DNA of 64,000 bases from Macrophomina tecta. Its lineage: Eukaryota > Ascomycota > Dothideomycetes > Botryosphaeriales > Botryosphaeriaceae. A program made the translations under genes and the position numbers. Of the stretch, positions 20,773-31,842 are shown one piece after another. The stretch is taken from assembly GCA_024180945.1 (NCBI GenBank), contig JAKSGN010000039.1, positions 1-64,000 on the forward strand, read 5' to 3'. The notes below the pieces were generated by a model, which was given only the letters and a program-made list of their open reading frames with translations, was not told the DNA's origin and searched no databases. Numbering within the stretch: the first letter of the stretch is position 1; every line of letters begins with the position of its first letter.

Positions 20773-23364
20773 ATGCTCAGACAATTATATTGCTTCCTTT
20801 TCAGCGGCGTCGCCGTTTCTGCGCGAGCTGCCAGTTCCGTTCAAGACGGGACGGGCGGACGTCCTTCCAACGCATCTGCATCCATGATCAGAGCATCTGA
20901 CGGCGCCTTTTCTGCAAGCATGCTAAATGAAACCATCACTTTACGGTCAGACGGAATCTATCATGATATTTTCATCATCGATCATGGACTGAATGTTGCT
21001 GGGCTGCCAACTTTCCAAGTGCTCGGCCGCTCGGGGGACACTTCTCAATTCGAGATGACCTACAGCGAGACTCGAGCTTTACTTGATAACTACATGGTTT
21101 GGACATATATTCCAAATGTCCTTTGAGTCTCATACTGACCGGCTTTTTTAGGGAGATGGTCCACTTCCCCTCGCCGCAGCGATGGATTCCTACCGTGTCA
21201 ATCGTTATAACATCGACGAAATCAAGACGTACACCAATCGCCTTGTTCAAGGAGGCCAGCGCTATCAGAAGCTCAATCTCTCTACGGCAGGTGAGCTCAC
21301 GCTTGCGGGAGTGGGCATCAAGTTTCAGACTCAGCGACTCCCCGTGGAGGATCTTGCCGGCCAATTTGAATGCTCCGATGAAGAATTCAACCAGATTTGG
21401 AAGACTGGTGCACGAACAATTCAAATAACCGAAATACCCGCTGGTGCGACTCCAGACTTCTACGAGATCACGGACGAAGGCCTGCTCTGCGAGAGTCAAG
21501 TTCCCCAGCCATACTCGAGCGTGGCCGCGGCCGCGCTTACAAGCTACAATCTCACATTCTACGTAAAGCCGCTGAGAGGTGGCTTCGGTTACACTGTTCT
21601 CAGCGATACCCTGGGCAACGGTATCTACATCGTGGCCAATGTCGCTAATTCGTCTATCGCTGCGTTCGCTGGCAGTTCCGACTTGAACTCCGCGCCGCTT
21701 GCCGAAGCCACACTAGCAGAAGGCACTCTTGTTATGGGCTCTTGGCATGAAATACATACCGAGGTTGCACTCTCAGCAATCACAGTCTCTATAAACGATA
21801 GTCTGATCTTTCAGTTCAGCCAATCATCCTCATTTTACGGTTCGTTTGGCATCGGTGCATCTTTTCTGCACAAGGCGGTATACCAGAACGTTACTCTATC
21901 CACACGTGGGAAAGAAATATACAGATCGAGCTTGAAGGACAGGGCCGCACTAGAGAACTTCCTCGCTGGAACCAATCCGCTGCCTGCCAGCGTCGATGGT
22001 GCGCGCAGAGACAGAATTGCCTACGCCGGTAAGTAGTCCTACTCTTTAAATGAGACAAGTCTCTAAGATGAATAGGTGATCTTGACATTGCTCTCCAAAG
22101 CACCTTCGCGTCAACCTACGGGATTGAATACCTCAACGGATCTCTCAATCTCCTTGGGTCCTTCCAGTTAACCCCAGGCTTCTTCGTGCCTACTGTCAAG
22201 ATCCAACAAAGTCCTCGCACTAAACCGATTGACGCCAATATGACGGGGCTCATTGGCTACTCATTCAACCTAGTCGCTGCCATGGGCGAGTACTATATGA
22301 TGACCGGAGATGTCGCGTTCGCACAGCGCTGGAGCCCTTCCGTGACAGCGATGCTGGACTGGGCGCACAGCCAACTCTCGCCCACGCTCGGTCTCTTCAA
22401 CGTCACCGACCCCAGCTTCGGCGGTGACTGGAACTACTACGACCCCGCGCAATCCGGCGTGGTCTCCAAATTCAACGCCGTGTACGCCTACGCGCTCCAG
22501 ACCGTCGTCCCGCTCCTGTCCGCCGCGAGCAACACCAGCTCCCCCTCAATCAACACCACGCTCTACGCGCGCCGGCTCGCCGCGCTCCGCGCCGCCATGA
22601 ACGCCCACCTCTGGTCCGCCAACCTCACCGCCTACGTCCTCTCCACCGCCAACCCCTCCGCCTTGGCCCAAGACGCCAACGCGCTCGCCGTGCTCGCCTC
22701 CGTCCCGCCCACGCCCTCCGCCGCGGCCGCCGTCCTCGCGTCCATGCGCACCCACCTGCTGACCGGCACCGGCGCCCTCAGCTTCAGCCGCGCCGCCGGC
22801 TTCGCCGCGCTCACCAGCCCGTACGCCTCGGGCTACCACCTGCGCGCCGCGCTCGCCTTGCACGACGACGTGGCGGCGCAGCACCTGCTGCGGCACGTGT
22901 ACGGGCGCATGGCCGACGCGAGGCGCGCCAACTACACGGGCTGCATGTGGGAGGCGCTGGACGAGCGCGGCCAGAGGCCCGGGCTGGGCGCGCCGACGAG
23001 CCTGTGCCACGCGTGGGGCGCGGCGGCCACGGGCGAGCTGACGCGCGGCGTGCTGGGCGTGCGGCCTGCGCGGCCCGGCTTCGTCGCATGGGAGGTCAAG
23101 CCCGCAACCGTTGGGGGGGTGCTGTCGTGGGCCAGGGGGAGGCAGATGACGCCGCGGGGCGCGATTGAGGTGGAGTGGAAGAGGAGGGGCGGGGCGGGTT
23201 GGGAGATGAATGTCACGAGTCCGGCCGGAACGAGCGGCAGGGTGTACTTGCCGGTCGAGTATGAGGGGAGGAATGGGGTGAAGTGGGAGGTGAATGGGCG
23301 GGAGTGTGAGGGGGTGGTGTTTGAGGTTGTGGGAGGTGAACGATTTGAGCTCAGGGAGGTATGA
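20773..23364 (+). CDS. Secreted alpha-L-rhamnosidase-like GH78 glycosidase
   Basis: Exons 20773-21096, 21152-22028 and 22076-23364 (829 aa); introns of 55 and 47 bp. The signal peptide ends near VSARA at residue 19. The body has an N-terminal beta-domain, then the (alpha/alpha)6 barrel with DGARRDRIAYAGDLD, the GH78 signature around a catalytic acidic residue, and GGDWNYYDP further on. Many NxS/T sites fit secretion. The family cleaves terminal L-rhamnose from plant glycosides, pectin side chains or fungal glycans. It is convergent with a Zn2Cys6 regulator 119 bp away, which may control it. GC content rises sharply in the last exon. Confidence 0.8.
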
Positions 23365-23483
23365 GAGGCTGTACTGTTCTTTGTAATTGTAAATATGCGG
23401 ACACTAGTTGAGTGGGGTTGAGAGAGTCCCTTCCAGACCTGTGAGCACACTGTTGTTAGTAAATATGACTGCCATACCAATAT

Positions 23484-24880
23484 TCACAAAGGATTTTGTG
23501 AAAGCTCAGGGAGCAAAGACCACCACTTTTCCGGCAAAAGCGCCAATGACACGCTTCGCAAAATTTGACCCCAGCCACGAGCCCACCAGAACCCTCGAAT
23601 CCTATCAAATAACACTGCGTATCGCGCAAAAATGAGCAGTGCTCCGTTCCGGCGAGCCTGAAGATACTCCAAGTACCTCCCAGAGACGATGGTCGGCCAC
23701 GTCAGGGTCAATCCTACGACGTCGATGCGCTGCTGAACACTCACATCTAATATCAGTCCCGCGTACTCCTTCAGCGTGTCTAAGGCCTCTGAATAGACGT
23801 GCAGCTCCACCTCCGAGATGCCTTCGTCCTCCATCAGTGCTCCGTAGAGAGCGGCAAACTGCGCGTCCTGTTCAGGCGTCAGGCGCCCCTTCGGCTTTAG
23901 CAGGAAGCCCTCGGTGAGCGGTCTGAGCGGGCCGTCCATGATCCACCCGAAGACTGCATGGTTGCCGTGGCTCAAGATCGACGGCACGCCGCGCAAAAGA
24001 CGAATACAGCTGATGACATCGCTGAGGCTTTCCATTGGGGCGGCGTCCGAAAAGGGCTGCCTCAGCCAACACTCGGAGGCGAGCGTGAAGATTGGGACAA
24101 GTGAGGAGGCCAGAAAGACTGCCGAGCAGTTCGCCGGCGTAATATCGGGGAGCAGTTCCTGAAGGATGCCAATGCTTCTGTGCTGGTGCGACGTGGCCAC
24201 GTTGAAGTACTTTTCTCGATTCTCCGGCTCGAGCTCTGTGTGGGCGCGGTGCAGTGCTGCAACAGCGAGGAGGGCGAACAGCAAAACAGGCTCCGAGAAG
24301 GCGACCGCAGGGGCGCTGGTCCTATATAGCTCGATGGTTTGGGGCCGCTCGGCAAAGGTTGAGCTGGTCGAGGTTGTGTAGTACCAGATGAGACTCATGT
24401 CTTGCATGCTCAACTGTGGCGCCGTTGAGGGCCCATGCGACTTATGGAACAGACATGTCCTCGACTGCTGGACTTGCGTTGGAGTTGAAGTGTTGCGTTT
24501 TCGCTCATTGGCACTAACGGTCCCAGCTGCAGTGGCGCGTTCTTGTTGTGCTGGTCGCGAGAAATTGCATGACATCCCCCTTTGGCTGCAATTGTTGCAC
24601 ACGGGTCTGCGTTCGTCGCACTATCAATATGTCAGTAACACATTCCCATGGCTGCAAATGAGAAAGTTAATTGTAGAAGAGTAGCTGAGAGTGCCCAAAG
24701 ATCACGCTTTCAAATATTACGCTCTCTGCACAGAGGGAAATGGGCGGCCGAAACTTTATGCGGGTAGGCACGCTGGATCACGGAAGGCGGGGATGTGCTT
24801 CGCACCTTCACATGACGCTGCTTGCATGTGCCGCATCCTGTTCGTGATTTTCTGTGTGATTTTCTCGTAGCGGCCCGCAT
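23484..24880 (-). CDS. Zn2Cys6 transcription factor, Upc2-like
   Basis: Exon 1 24806-24880 and exon 2 23484-24620 (403 aa), joined across a 185-bp GTGCGA..TAG intron. The intron splits the zinc cluster exactly: RKSRTGCGTCKQRHVK before it, CDERRPVCNNCSQRGMSC after it, giving all six cysteines. The RKSHRKSRxGC lead-in and the C-terminal IFARYAVLFDRIRGFWWARG resemble sterol-uptake-control (Upc2-like) regulators, with a helical DUF3468-type body between. A nuclear DNA-binding regulator; the target is unknown, and the neighbouring rhamnosidase is one candidate. Confidence 0.8.
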
Positions 24881-26060
24881 TCTCCAGTCAGTGTAGCGTC
24901 ACGGCCTGGTACAGAAGCCCCGAGCTCTGTGCGTTTACAAAAAGAAGAGAGGATTTAAGGGGCTGAGTCGCTAGGCTACTGCGACGGGCCGTTCAATCAC
25001 GTGTCCACGAATCACCACGGGCGTGAAGAAACGCAATCCCAAGTCTCTGATGCGCAGTGACGGAACGACCTTGATTCGTATGAGGGATTTTGTTGAGAGT
25101 GTCTTTGATGCTTCGAACTGCGGCAGCCACTCAGAGGTCTGGGTGACTGCTAATTTCGCTGAAGTCGTTCTCTTTTGTTCGTTCTTCATCACCATTGACG
25201 TTCTCTGATGGTGCACTTTTATCCGTACCAGAGCCATCAACAGTGCAGCCACAAAAAAAAAATCCAGAAAAGAACGCCTCTAACCAAGCTCGCTTCCGGC
25301 AGACGCGGCGGCAGGAAACTGTGTGTTGTGCTGATGCTGATGCCATCGTGGATATCAGCTCCGACCTCTTTTCACTCAGAATAAGTTCGTTGTCCAATAA
25401 CGAGCCGCGAAGGTATCGCAAGGGGTATGGAGGTCGCGATAGAGGTAGCATGGGGTAGAAGGCGGAGGGGCGAGGTGTAGGCTGCACATCAGCAAAATTG
25501 TTGTTGCCCCAGTATCAATTGAATGCGGAAGGATTATGTCTACCCGTGACTGAGACTACTCTATACATGTCCGTCCATGAAGGGCAGGGCATTGCAGGAA
25601 ATCACAGCTTTCCAGCAGAGAATTGAGCATATTGACATGTTTAGACTCGGAGCTCAGTTGGATTGCAAGTCAGCCTTATTTGAAAGCTGGGGTCGTCGCC
25701 TGATTGGAGATTTGGCCTTTCCCGATAAAATATATCATGGCCATGAATGGTTCAGTGCGGGATCAATGCCCTTCCATCAGGAGAACTTTTACGACGTGGC
25801 AGAAAAGACTGTTCATCTTGTGCGCGGTCCTGGGAGAAAGCGCTCTCTCCTCTGCTGAATTGCTGACTCGTTCGCTTCGCTGCGCCGCACAGCCCCAGCC
25901 AATTGCAAAGGACCGACAAACACGGGCGCCTATCTAGCGAATTGCACGGCTTAGTTCCCAGCCCTGGGAGCGAGGCACAGTGTCTCAAAGCGGTTGCCTT
26001 GAGACCCATATTCGGGCGCTTAGCTGAAATGCGACGAATATAAGCACGCATTGGGTGCGA
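24881..26060. other. Intergenic, no gene recognised
   Basis: 1.2 kb. Frames of 60-118 codons occur on both strands at 24971-25858 but carry no recognisable motif and none is supported by splice sites. An A10 run lies at 25252. It includes the divergent promoters of the regulator and the HET gene. Confidence 0.45.
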
Positions 26061-27965
26061 ATGTCCCAGTCCTCCCAGTGCCAGTTACCACCGATGAATC
26101 CGCCAAAACCAAAGGGTTTCTCGACTCGTCCACCTCTATCTTACAACCCCCTTGATCCCAAAAGGCGCCAGATCCGTCTCTTAACTTTGCATCCGGGCTC
26201 ATGGCGCGCTCGCATACGCTGCAGCCTTACAACTGTGTCCTTGCTGGATGAGCCTGACTACGAAGCCCTGTCATACGTCTGGGGCGACCCCCAGTCCACT
26301 GCTCCGATTTTCGTCGATGGCTGCGTCTTCCTTGCAACAATCAATCTATGGCGAGCACTGAGAAGGCTGCGCAGACATTATCCACGGACGATATGGATTG
26401 ACGCCATATGCATCAACCAGAGCGACGACCGAGAAAAGTCCTCTCAGGTATCGATGATGAAAGACGTGTACGAAAGTTGTCGGCAAGGGATTCTATGGCT
26501 GGGGGAGGATCTTTTAGCGAAGAACAGCAAAGCCCATCCACAACCTACTTCAGCCGTCTTCCGTCGCGGGAAACAGCTGCTAAAGATCCTAGCTCAAGGT
26601 AAGCACTTTTCCGAGCAACCTTGGTCGAGTACAGCATTTCCGGAAAGCAGCGAGCCCGCAGTGTGCGCCAAATTCCATGGCCACTTCGCGTCGCTGCAAT
26701 ACCTTGCCGAACTCGCGTGGTGGCGGCGCATTTGGGTGGTTCAGGAAGCTGCACTCCCTCCACACGTCTTTTTCCTCGCCGGCTCTGAGAATATCCCCTT
26801 CAAACTGGTGCAGGACGCGTGGCGTACGTCCGCGCGACATGTTGCCGAGTGCTGCTCAGACTACTTTTTCCAGCCAGAGCATCGGAGAGGCAAAGCGTTC
26901 GAGCCGATACGGAGCTTTGTCACCTCATGCAACATATATACCGCTCGGCTAGCCCAGCAATCCCGGAAAGAGCGCTCTCTTCAAGACTTATGTTCCGAAA
27001 CCGGGTCGTACCAGAGCACGAAGCCGCACGACAGGATATACGGCCTTCTCGGCCTCGTTACAAGCTGGAAGTCGACGTCCCCGCTTGTGGTGGACTATAA
27101 ACTTCCGGTAGTGGATTGTTTCGTTGCCGCAGTCCTGAAGATGATAGAACAAGACGGCAACTTGTCCGCATTGAACGGCAAGAGGTCCGCAAGCCGGCCT
27201 CGCTCGCTACCATCATGGATTCCCGACCGCCTCGTGGCGCCCGTCTTTGGTATTACGAAGGCTTCCACTCACTTCTGGTCTGCGTTGGACCTTTGCCGGG
27301 CCTCAGGAACCCATTTCTCAATGCCCCGGCTATTCGGCTCCTCTGCTCTCAAGATGAAAGCGTTGCGAGTTGGCATCGTGGAGAAGGTTGGAAACAATAT
27401 GGTTGGTTCCAAAAGTTTTTACTGGATCATGGCGTTCGCCAACTGGAGAGAGATTGCGGGTATCAAAGATCCGCCTTGCTTGGAAGATCTGGCAATCGTC
27501 GAGATATTCTGGACGGTGATCATAAAGGCCATTATGACGACCGCCCAGATGAAGCGCTTTTATGATTGCGATGAGGTGCCGTGGAGGGATTTTGAAGAAA
27601 CGTACCAGAGGGACCATGTGGCCTGGATGAAGATGAGACAAGAAGGTGTCATCTACGACCAGATCTCGCAGATGGCAGACATTTACATCCGGACGACTGC
27701 GCAGCGAGCTTTTGTCACTACGGATGGAAAGATTGGCTTGGCTCATGGAGAAATCGAGCCGCATGACGAGATCTACCTGCCGATAGGCGGCAACGCCCCG
27801 CTTATTTTGCGGAGAAAAGCGAAGTTCCGCTCTGCCTCTAAGAAATCCCTCCGACTACTCGACTTACATTCAGTCGTGAGCGAATGTTACGTAGATGGTG
27901 TAATGGACGGCGAGCTTGTGCGAGGTGACTGGAGGGAAAGGGTTGAAGATATAGTACTTGTATGA
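26061..27965 (+). CDS. HET-domain (heterokaryon incompatibility) protein
   Basis: Single exon, 634 aa, start MSQSSQCQLPP. The HET core runs from about residue 38 to 250: RQIRLLTLHPGSW, YEALSYVWGD, then IWIDAICINQSDDREKSSQV and ILWLGE, followed by AWWRRIWVVQEAALP and KPHDRIYGLLGLV. The C-terminal half has no known domain apart from the common RAFVTTDGKIGLA segment. Members act in non-self recognition and programmed cell death after hyphal fusion, usually partnered with an allele or an NLR. No frameshift, unlike the HET gene 7 kb to the left. Confidence 0.9.
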   Translation: MSQSSQCQLPPMNPPKPKGFSTRPPLSYNPLDPKRRQIRLLTLHPGSWRARIRCSLTTVSLLDEPDYEALSYVWGDPQSTAPIFVDGCVFLATINLWRALRRLRRHYPRTIWIDAICINQSDDREKSSQVSMMKDVYESCRQGILWLGEDLLAKNSKAHPQPTSAVFRRGKQLLKILAQGKHFSEQPWSSTAFPESSEPAVCAKFHGHFASLQYLAELAWWRRIWVVQEAALPPHVFFLAGSENIPFKLVQDAWRTSARHVAECCSDYFFQPEHRRGKAFEPIRSFVTSCNIYTARLAQQSRKERSLQDLCSETGSYQSTKPHDRIYGLLGLVTSWKSTSPLVVDYKLPVVDCFVAAVLKMIEQDGNLSALNGKRSASRPRSLPSWIPDRLVAPVFGITKASTHFWSALDLCRASGTHFSMPRLFGSSALKMKALRVGIVEKVGNNMVGSKSFYWIMAFANWREIAGIKDPPCLEDLAIVEIFWTVIIKAIMTTAQMKRFYDCDEVPWRDFEETYQRDHVAWMKMRQEGVIYDQISQMADIYIRTTAQRAFVTTDGKIGLAHGEIEPHDEIYLPIGGNAPLILRRKAKFRSASKKSLRLLDLHSVVSECYVDGVMDGELVRGDWRERVEDIVLV

Positions 27966-28881
27966 GCCTGCGGCTTGATTGAGCCTGTCCATTGAAGTGC
28001 AAGACTCAGACAGCCATTTGCATCTGTTTGCTCTGTGATTCTTTAAAGCGGAAATTTCCACATTACTAAAAGATTGGGGAACCCAATCAATCTAGGCAGC
28101 GGGAATACGTACGTACCCACTGTGTCTCTGAGATGCGGGCCGCTGCTCGTATTCACCTCTTTAAGCCGCTCACCTACGAGAGCGGCCAGTCATATTTCCT
28201 GATAAAACAATGTATGTCTATAGTTGTCATCTCGGCAACCCATTCTATTTTTATTTTTTTCTTCCAGTGTATGTTGACGAGAAGCGGGGATTTTAGAGTA
28301 CCATCTATGCGGCATCAGGTCACCTATAGAACGTGCAGGAAGATAAGAGATTTCCATTTCAGGATGCGATCAACGACAACACGAAATAAAGGATCTATCT
28401 CCCCTGCGTGCTTGATTACATTGGTCACCCATCGCCGGTGCAAAGCCGAGGTTTCCTCGCGTGCCTTTTTAAGGCACCCGTTGTCGCGGGGGACGGTCGA
28501 ATTTCTTTTTTGTCGTGACGTCAAATGAAGACAGAGGATGGTTGGTGCTCAGTTTTCTATGTTTTGTTGTGCATTCGCCCTGCCGCCCTTCGTGCTTCGT
28601 AGGTATATTAAGCTGCGAGAGGCAGGCGTATATCAGCTAATGATCCTGTCGTTGCTCTCGCAGACGTAGGTTCCTCGTCTTTACTCAAAATGAAGGTTTT
28701 GTTGTTGAGGCTGGAGATGAATGAAGGTTCTCCCAACCGCCTACGTTATATATCAAGTTGCAACGTACGTGAATGGATTTAGAGCCCACACTGCCGAGCT
28801 ACCGAGGGAGTTCCACTACCCCCACTCATCACTAACCCAACTCATCACCAACACGCAACGGCGATATTGAGAGAGCCCTCC
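27966..28881. other. Intergenic, no gene seen
   Basis: 0.9 kb, relatively AT-rich. Frames at 28133-28528 look random. Confidence 0.5.
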
Positions 28882-29714
28882 ATGTCCGGCCCGGCCAAAG
28901 TAAAGTCTGGTTTAATTTCCACTGACTTTGCTTGTACGCAGTTCTGGTATCTGGCCATTCTTCTCCACGTTCCATCCTCTGGCACTGCCCACGTCATCAT
29001 CGGTCTGGCTGCCATCTCATGCGCAGAATTCCCATCTGGTTGCCACTGGTTTCATTTTATCCTCCATAACTATTGTTCTCTTCTTCCTTCTCTTCGTTTT
29101 CCAATGCATCACCATCTCCGTATACTGGTCGAAACACCGCTCCGACATTCCGCAGCAGTACTACACCTCAGAGTTGCGCGGGCCATGGTACACATTCGTC
29201 AGCGTAAGCATCACGAAAGATGCCGTCCTCGCCAGTTTTATTGTAGCATCGATTGTGCAACGAGATATTAATTGGACAAGGCGTGCCGTGGCAGGAATCT
29301 TCAACTGCTTTGCTGCTGGATGCGTGCGTACTGGCCAACCGACAGCTCTTCTTCCAGTCCCGTCCTCTGTGTATCTGGCGTATTGTAGGCATTTCGCCTC
29401 CTCGGCAGTGCAGATCAGGCGTTGTTGCAGCCTCGAAGACTACAAAGACCTGACCTGTAAGCCCATCTGCCCTCTGCCCCTCCTCTGCCAACACTGCCAA
29501 CATTACCACTCACTTGTTTTCCTTCTGCTTAGGGTCAGCGACTTTTTGTGTCATCTTTCCGCTGCTTCGCCCTTCTCTTGCTATTATTGCTGCAAATCTT
29601 ACACGCATCGCTCCCTTTGCCCAGCAGCTTTCCGGTTTGTTGAGCGTCAATTATAAGAATCGTTGTCGGCACATCAATCCCGCAGAGTTTCTGGAAGAGC
29701 GTCTGCGGCGCTGA
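28882..29714 (+). CDS. Putative small multi-pass membrane protein, exon structure unresolved
   Basis: Hydrophobic coding-like segments in changing frames. After MSGPAK a GTAAAG..CAG intron (28900-28941) leads to FWYLAILLHVPSSGTAHVII. A one-base excess near 29030 separates it from SSITIVLFFLLFVFQCITIS and YYTSELRGPWYTFVSVS. The last exon, after a TTCTGCTTAG acceptor near 29531, gives FCVIFPLLRPSLAIIAANL and ends EFLEERLRR at 29714. At least four membrane segments are likely. The middle exons (29200-29530) could not be placed and a frameshift may be real. Family not recognised. Confidence 0.35.
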
Positions 29715-30539
29715 TCGTTATGATTGGACGGAATGGGGAAGATGACGAGGATGCAGCGCTGGCTATGGTGGTGGAGCAGGGTGTCGCGAGGCAAGAGGAC
29801 ATGAACAAGGAAAAAGAGCGGACTGTGAGATTCTAGTAAGGATAGCGCTGCGCATGCGAGCTGAAAAGCGGGCACTTTTGAAGCATCGTATGCTTTTTTT
29901 TTTTTTTTTTTTTTTTTTTGCAGCTGTGTTTTGTATTCAATGTGCACAAAAAGACACAGTATCGTCGGGTAATTTTCAGCCGTTGACTCGAAAAGCTTGT
30001 CGGCCAGATCTGTCAAAAGAAGACGTCATACACCGGGTAGAAACCGTTAAAAAGTTAGCAAGAGCTGGGCATGTCAAAGGCCGTGAGTTGCGATCTGCTG
30101 CGCTCACAATGGGGAGTCGGTAGCCCCTATTTCACGTTAATCGAACTCGTAAGACATGGCCGTGCCAATGGCGCGCCCTGAGCAACATTTGCATTACGGC
30201 GTCAGGTCAACATTCCTCGAAAAAGGGCACCAACGGCGACGGATGATCCTCATGTTGAGCGTGCTGATCACTCTCATGGTGACGTCTTCGGCGTTTCGAC
30301 TGTAAGCACGCAATGGATCGTTGGGGCTGGGGGCGGCGAACTTGCAACAGGCTTTTATGATCTTATCTCGGGGGCGGAGAGTTCCTTGGCTGCGTCAGCG
30401 CTGAGCGCCACAACTGGTAACCACGTGGAAGCTGTCGTCTTGGCTTCTCCACCACAACCCCCTACTCATCCATACTCCACCACCTTGCCTGCCCCCGTCC
30501 ATAGCTGATCGATCACTGGAACTCAATCAATCGCACGCC
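29715..30539. other. Intergenic with T26 run
   Basis: No gene seen. A run of 26 T lies at 29894-29919, followed by TGCAG. The right part is the promoter of the EF-hand gene and contains CCACAACCCCCTACTCATCC-type pyrimidine-rich sequence close to the start. Confidence 0.5.
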
Positions 30540-31276
30540 ATGGTGAGCCCATTGTCGATTGACCGATCTGCTATCATTGCTTACATCCTCCAGGCCAACG
30601 AAATCTCCCAAGAAGAGCGCGAGCAGTTCAAGAAGGCATTCGAATTGTTTGTTCGTCGTACCCTTCCAACCGCAAACACCTCTTGATACTAACGCCTTTC
30701 CTCTTGCCTGCAGGACAAAGATGGGAATGGTGCGACCAGAACCGAGCATGCCGGTTTCCTCCACGTGTAACTAATCGCGGCATCTTCTCAGGCAGCATCA
30801 CGGCCACAGAGCTGGGCGAGGTCATGAGATCGCTGGGCCAGAATCCCTCTGACACGGAACTGGAAGACATGATCAACGAGGTCGACACCGATCACACCGG
30901 CTCCATCGACTTCGAAGGTAGGCGCCTGCTCTCGCAGCCTTTTTGCGTCTGTGCTCGCTTACTCATCATCTCAGAATTTCTTGTCATGATGGCCATGAAA
31001 TCCAAACACATCGACCCCGAGCAGGAGATACGCGAGATTTTTAATGTCTTTGACCGCGATGGCTCCGGAACCATCAACTCATCCGAGCTACGCCATGTCA
31101 TGAAGACCATTGGCGAAAACCTGACCGATGAGGAGATCGATGACCTGATCAAGGAGGCCGATGTTGACGGGAACGGGACTATTGATTGTGAGTTTCTGCG
31201 CGCTTATACCTTGTACATCTTCGCTGACACTAGCGATCTAGATGAGGAGTTCGCGCGGTTTTTCAAGAAGGATTGA
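30540..31276 (+). CDS. Calmodulin-like EF-hand protein
   Basis: Six exons: 30540-30542 (ATG alone), 30594-30650, 30714-30729, 30792-30917, 30975-31187 and 31242-31276. They sum to 150 codons (149 aa), exactly calmodulin length. Four EF-hand loops each have Glu at position 12: [36 protein letters not shown] and [12 protein letters not shown]. All five introns are 51-64 bp GT..AG. It binds Ca2+ and should act as a cytosolic sensor. It differs clearly from the near-invariant canonical fungal calmodulin (for example [18 protein letters not shown] at the start and RFFKKD at the end), so it is probably a divergent paralogue. Confidence 0.85.
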
Positions 31277-31842
31277 TCTGCTTTTCGAATGAATCTTCGC
31301 CGCCCCTTTGTGGACGTCTATTTAGCCCGCTCTTGTTCCGCAAATTACAACCGCCGTACATAACCAAAGAGCGTTGAAATTCAACTTTCCCGGACCTCAA
31401 TCGCACCTCACTTTCACTGGCCTCGCATTGATCATATTACTGTCCCCTTCACTGACATTGCATGCTAGTAGAATTTATAAGGGACTAATGTCGATACTTA
31501 TCAAATATCCAAAGCCGGACATGGACAACTATCCTTGTTATTCAGATGACTCAACGGCTGCGAGAGACTCCATCGCAAAGCTTCGAATATGCCACCAGTC
31601 AGAAACCTTACTGGCGGTCTTATTATGCGTCTGTGAGGACGCAGACCCAAACAATAACCACGCAAGCGTCAGTCATATCCTTTCTTCCTCCGCCTGTTTG
31701 CGCCTAGCGCTCAGTGATGGTTCAGCTTCTTATGCGGATGGAAATGTGGTAATCTCTGCAATTCGACGCACCTGCCTTCATTCCCCCTCCGAAACTATCT
31801 GTATTATACTCCTGCATTTATCTCCTCCGCCCCCGAAACTAC
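31277..31842. other. Intergenic, no gene seen
   Basis: 0.57 kb between the 3' ends of two convergent genes. A 189-codon plus-strand frame across it overlaps the regulator's 3' end antisense and shows no motif. Confidence 0.5.

Noticed and set aside
22546..23010. 154-codon minus-strand frame inside the GH78 gene
   Set aside because: GC-rich shadow of the glycosidase exon, low-complexity Gly/Arg/Ala, no motif.
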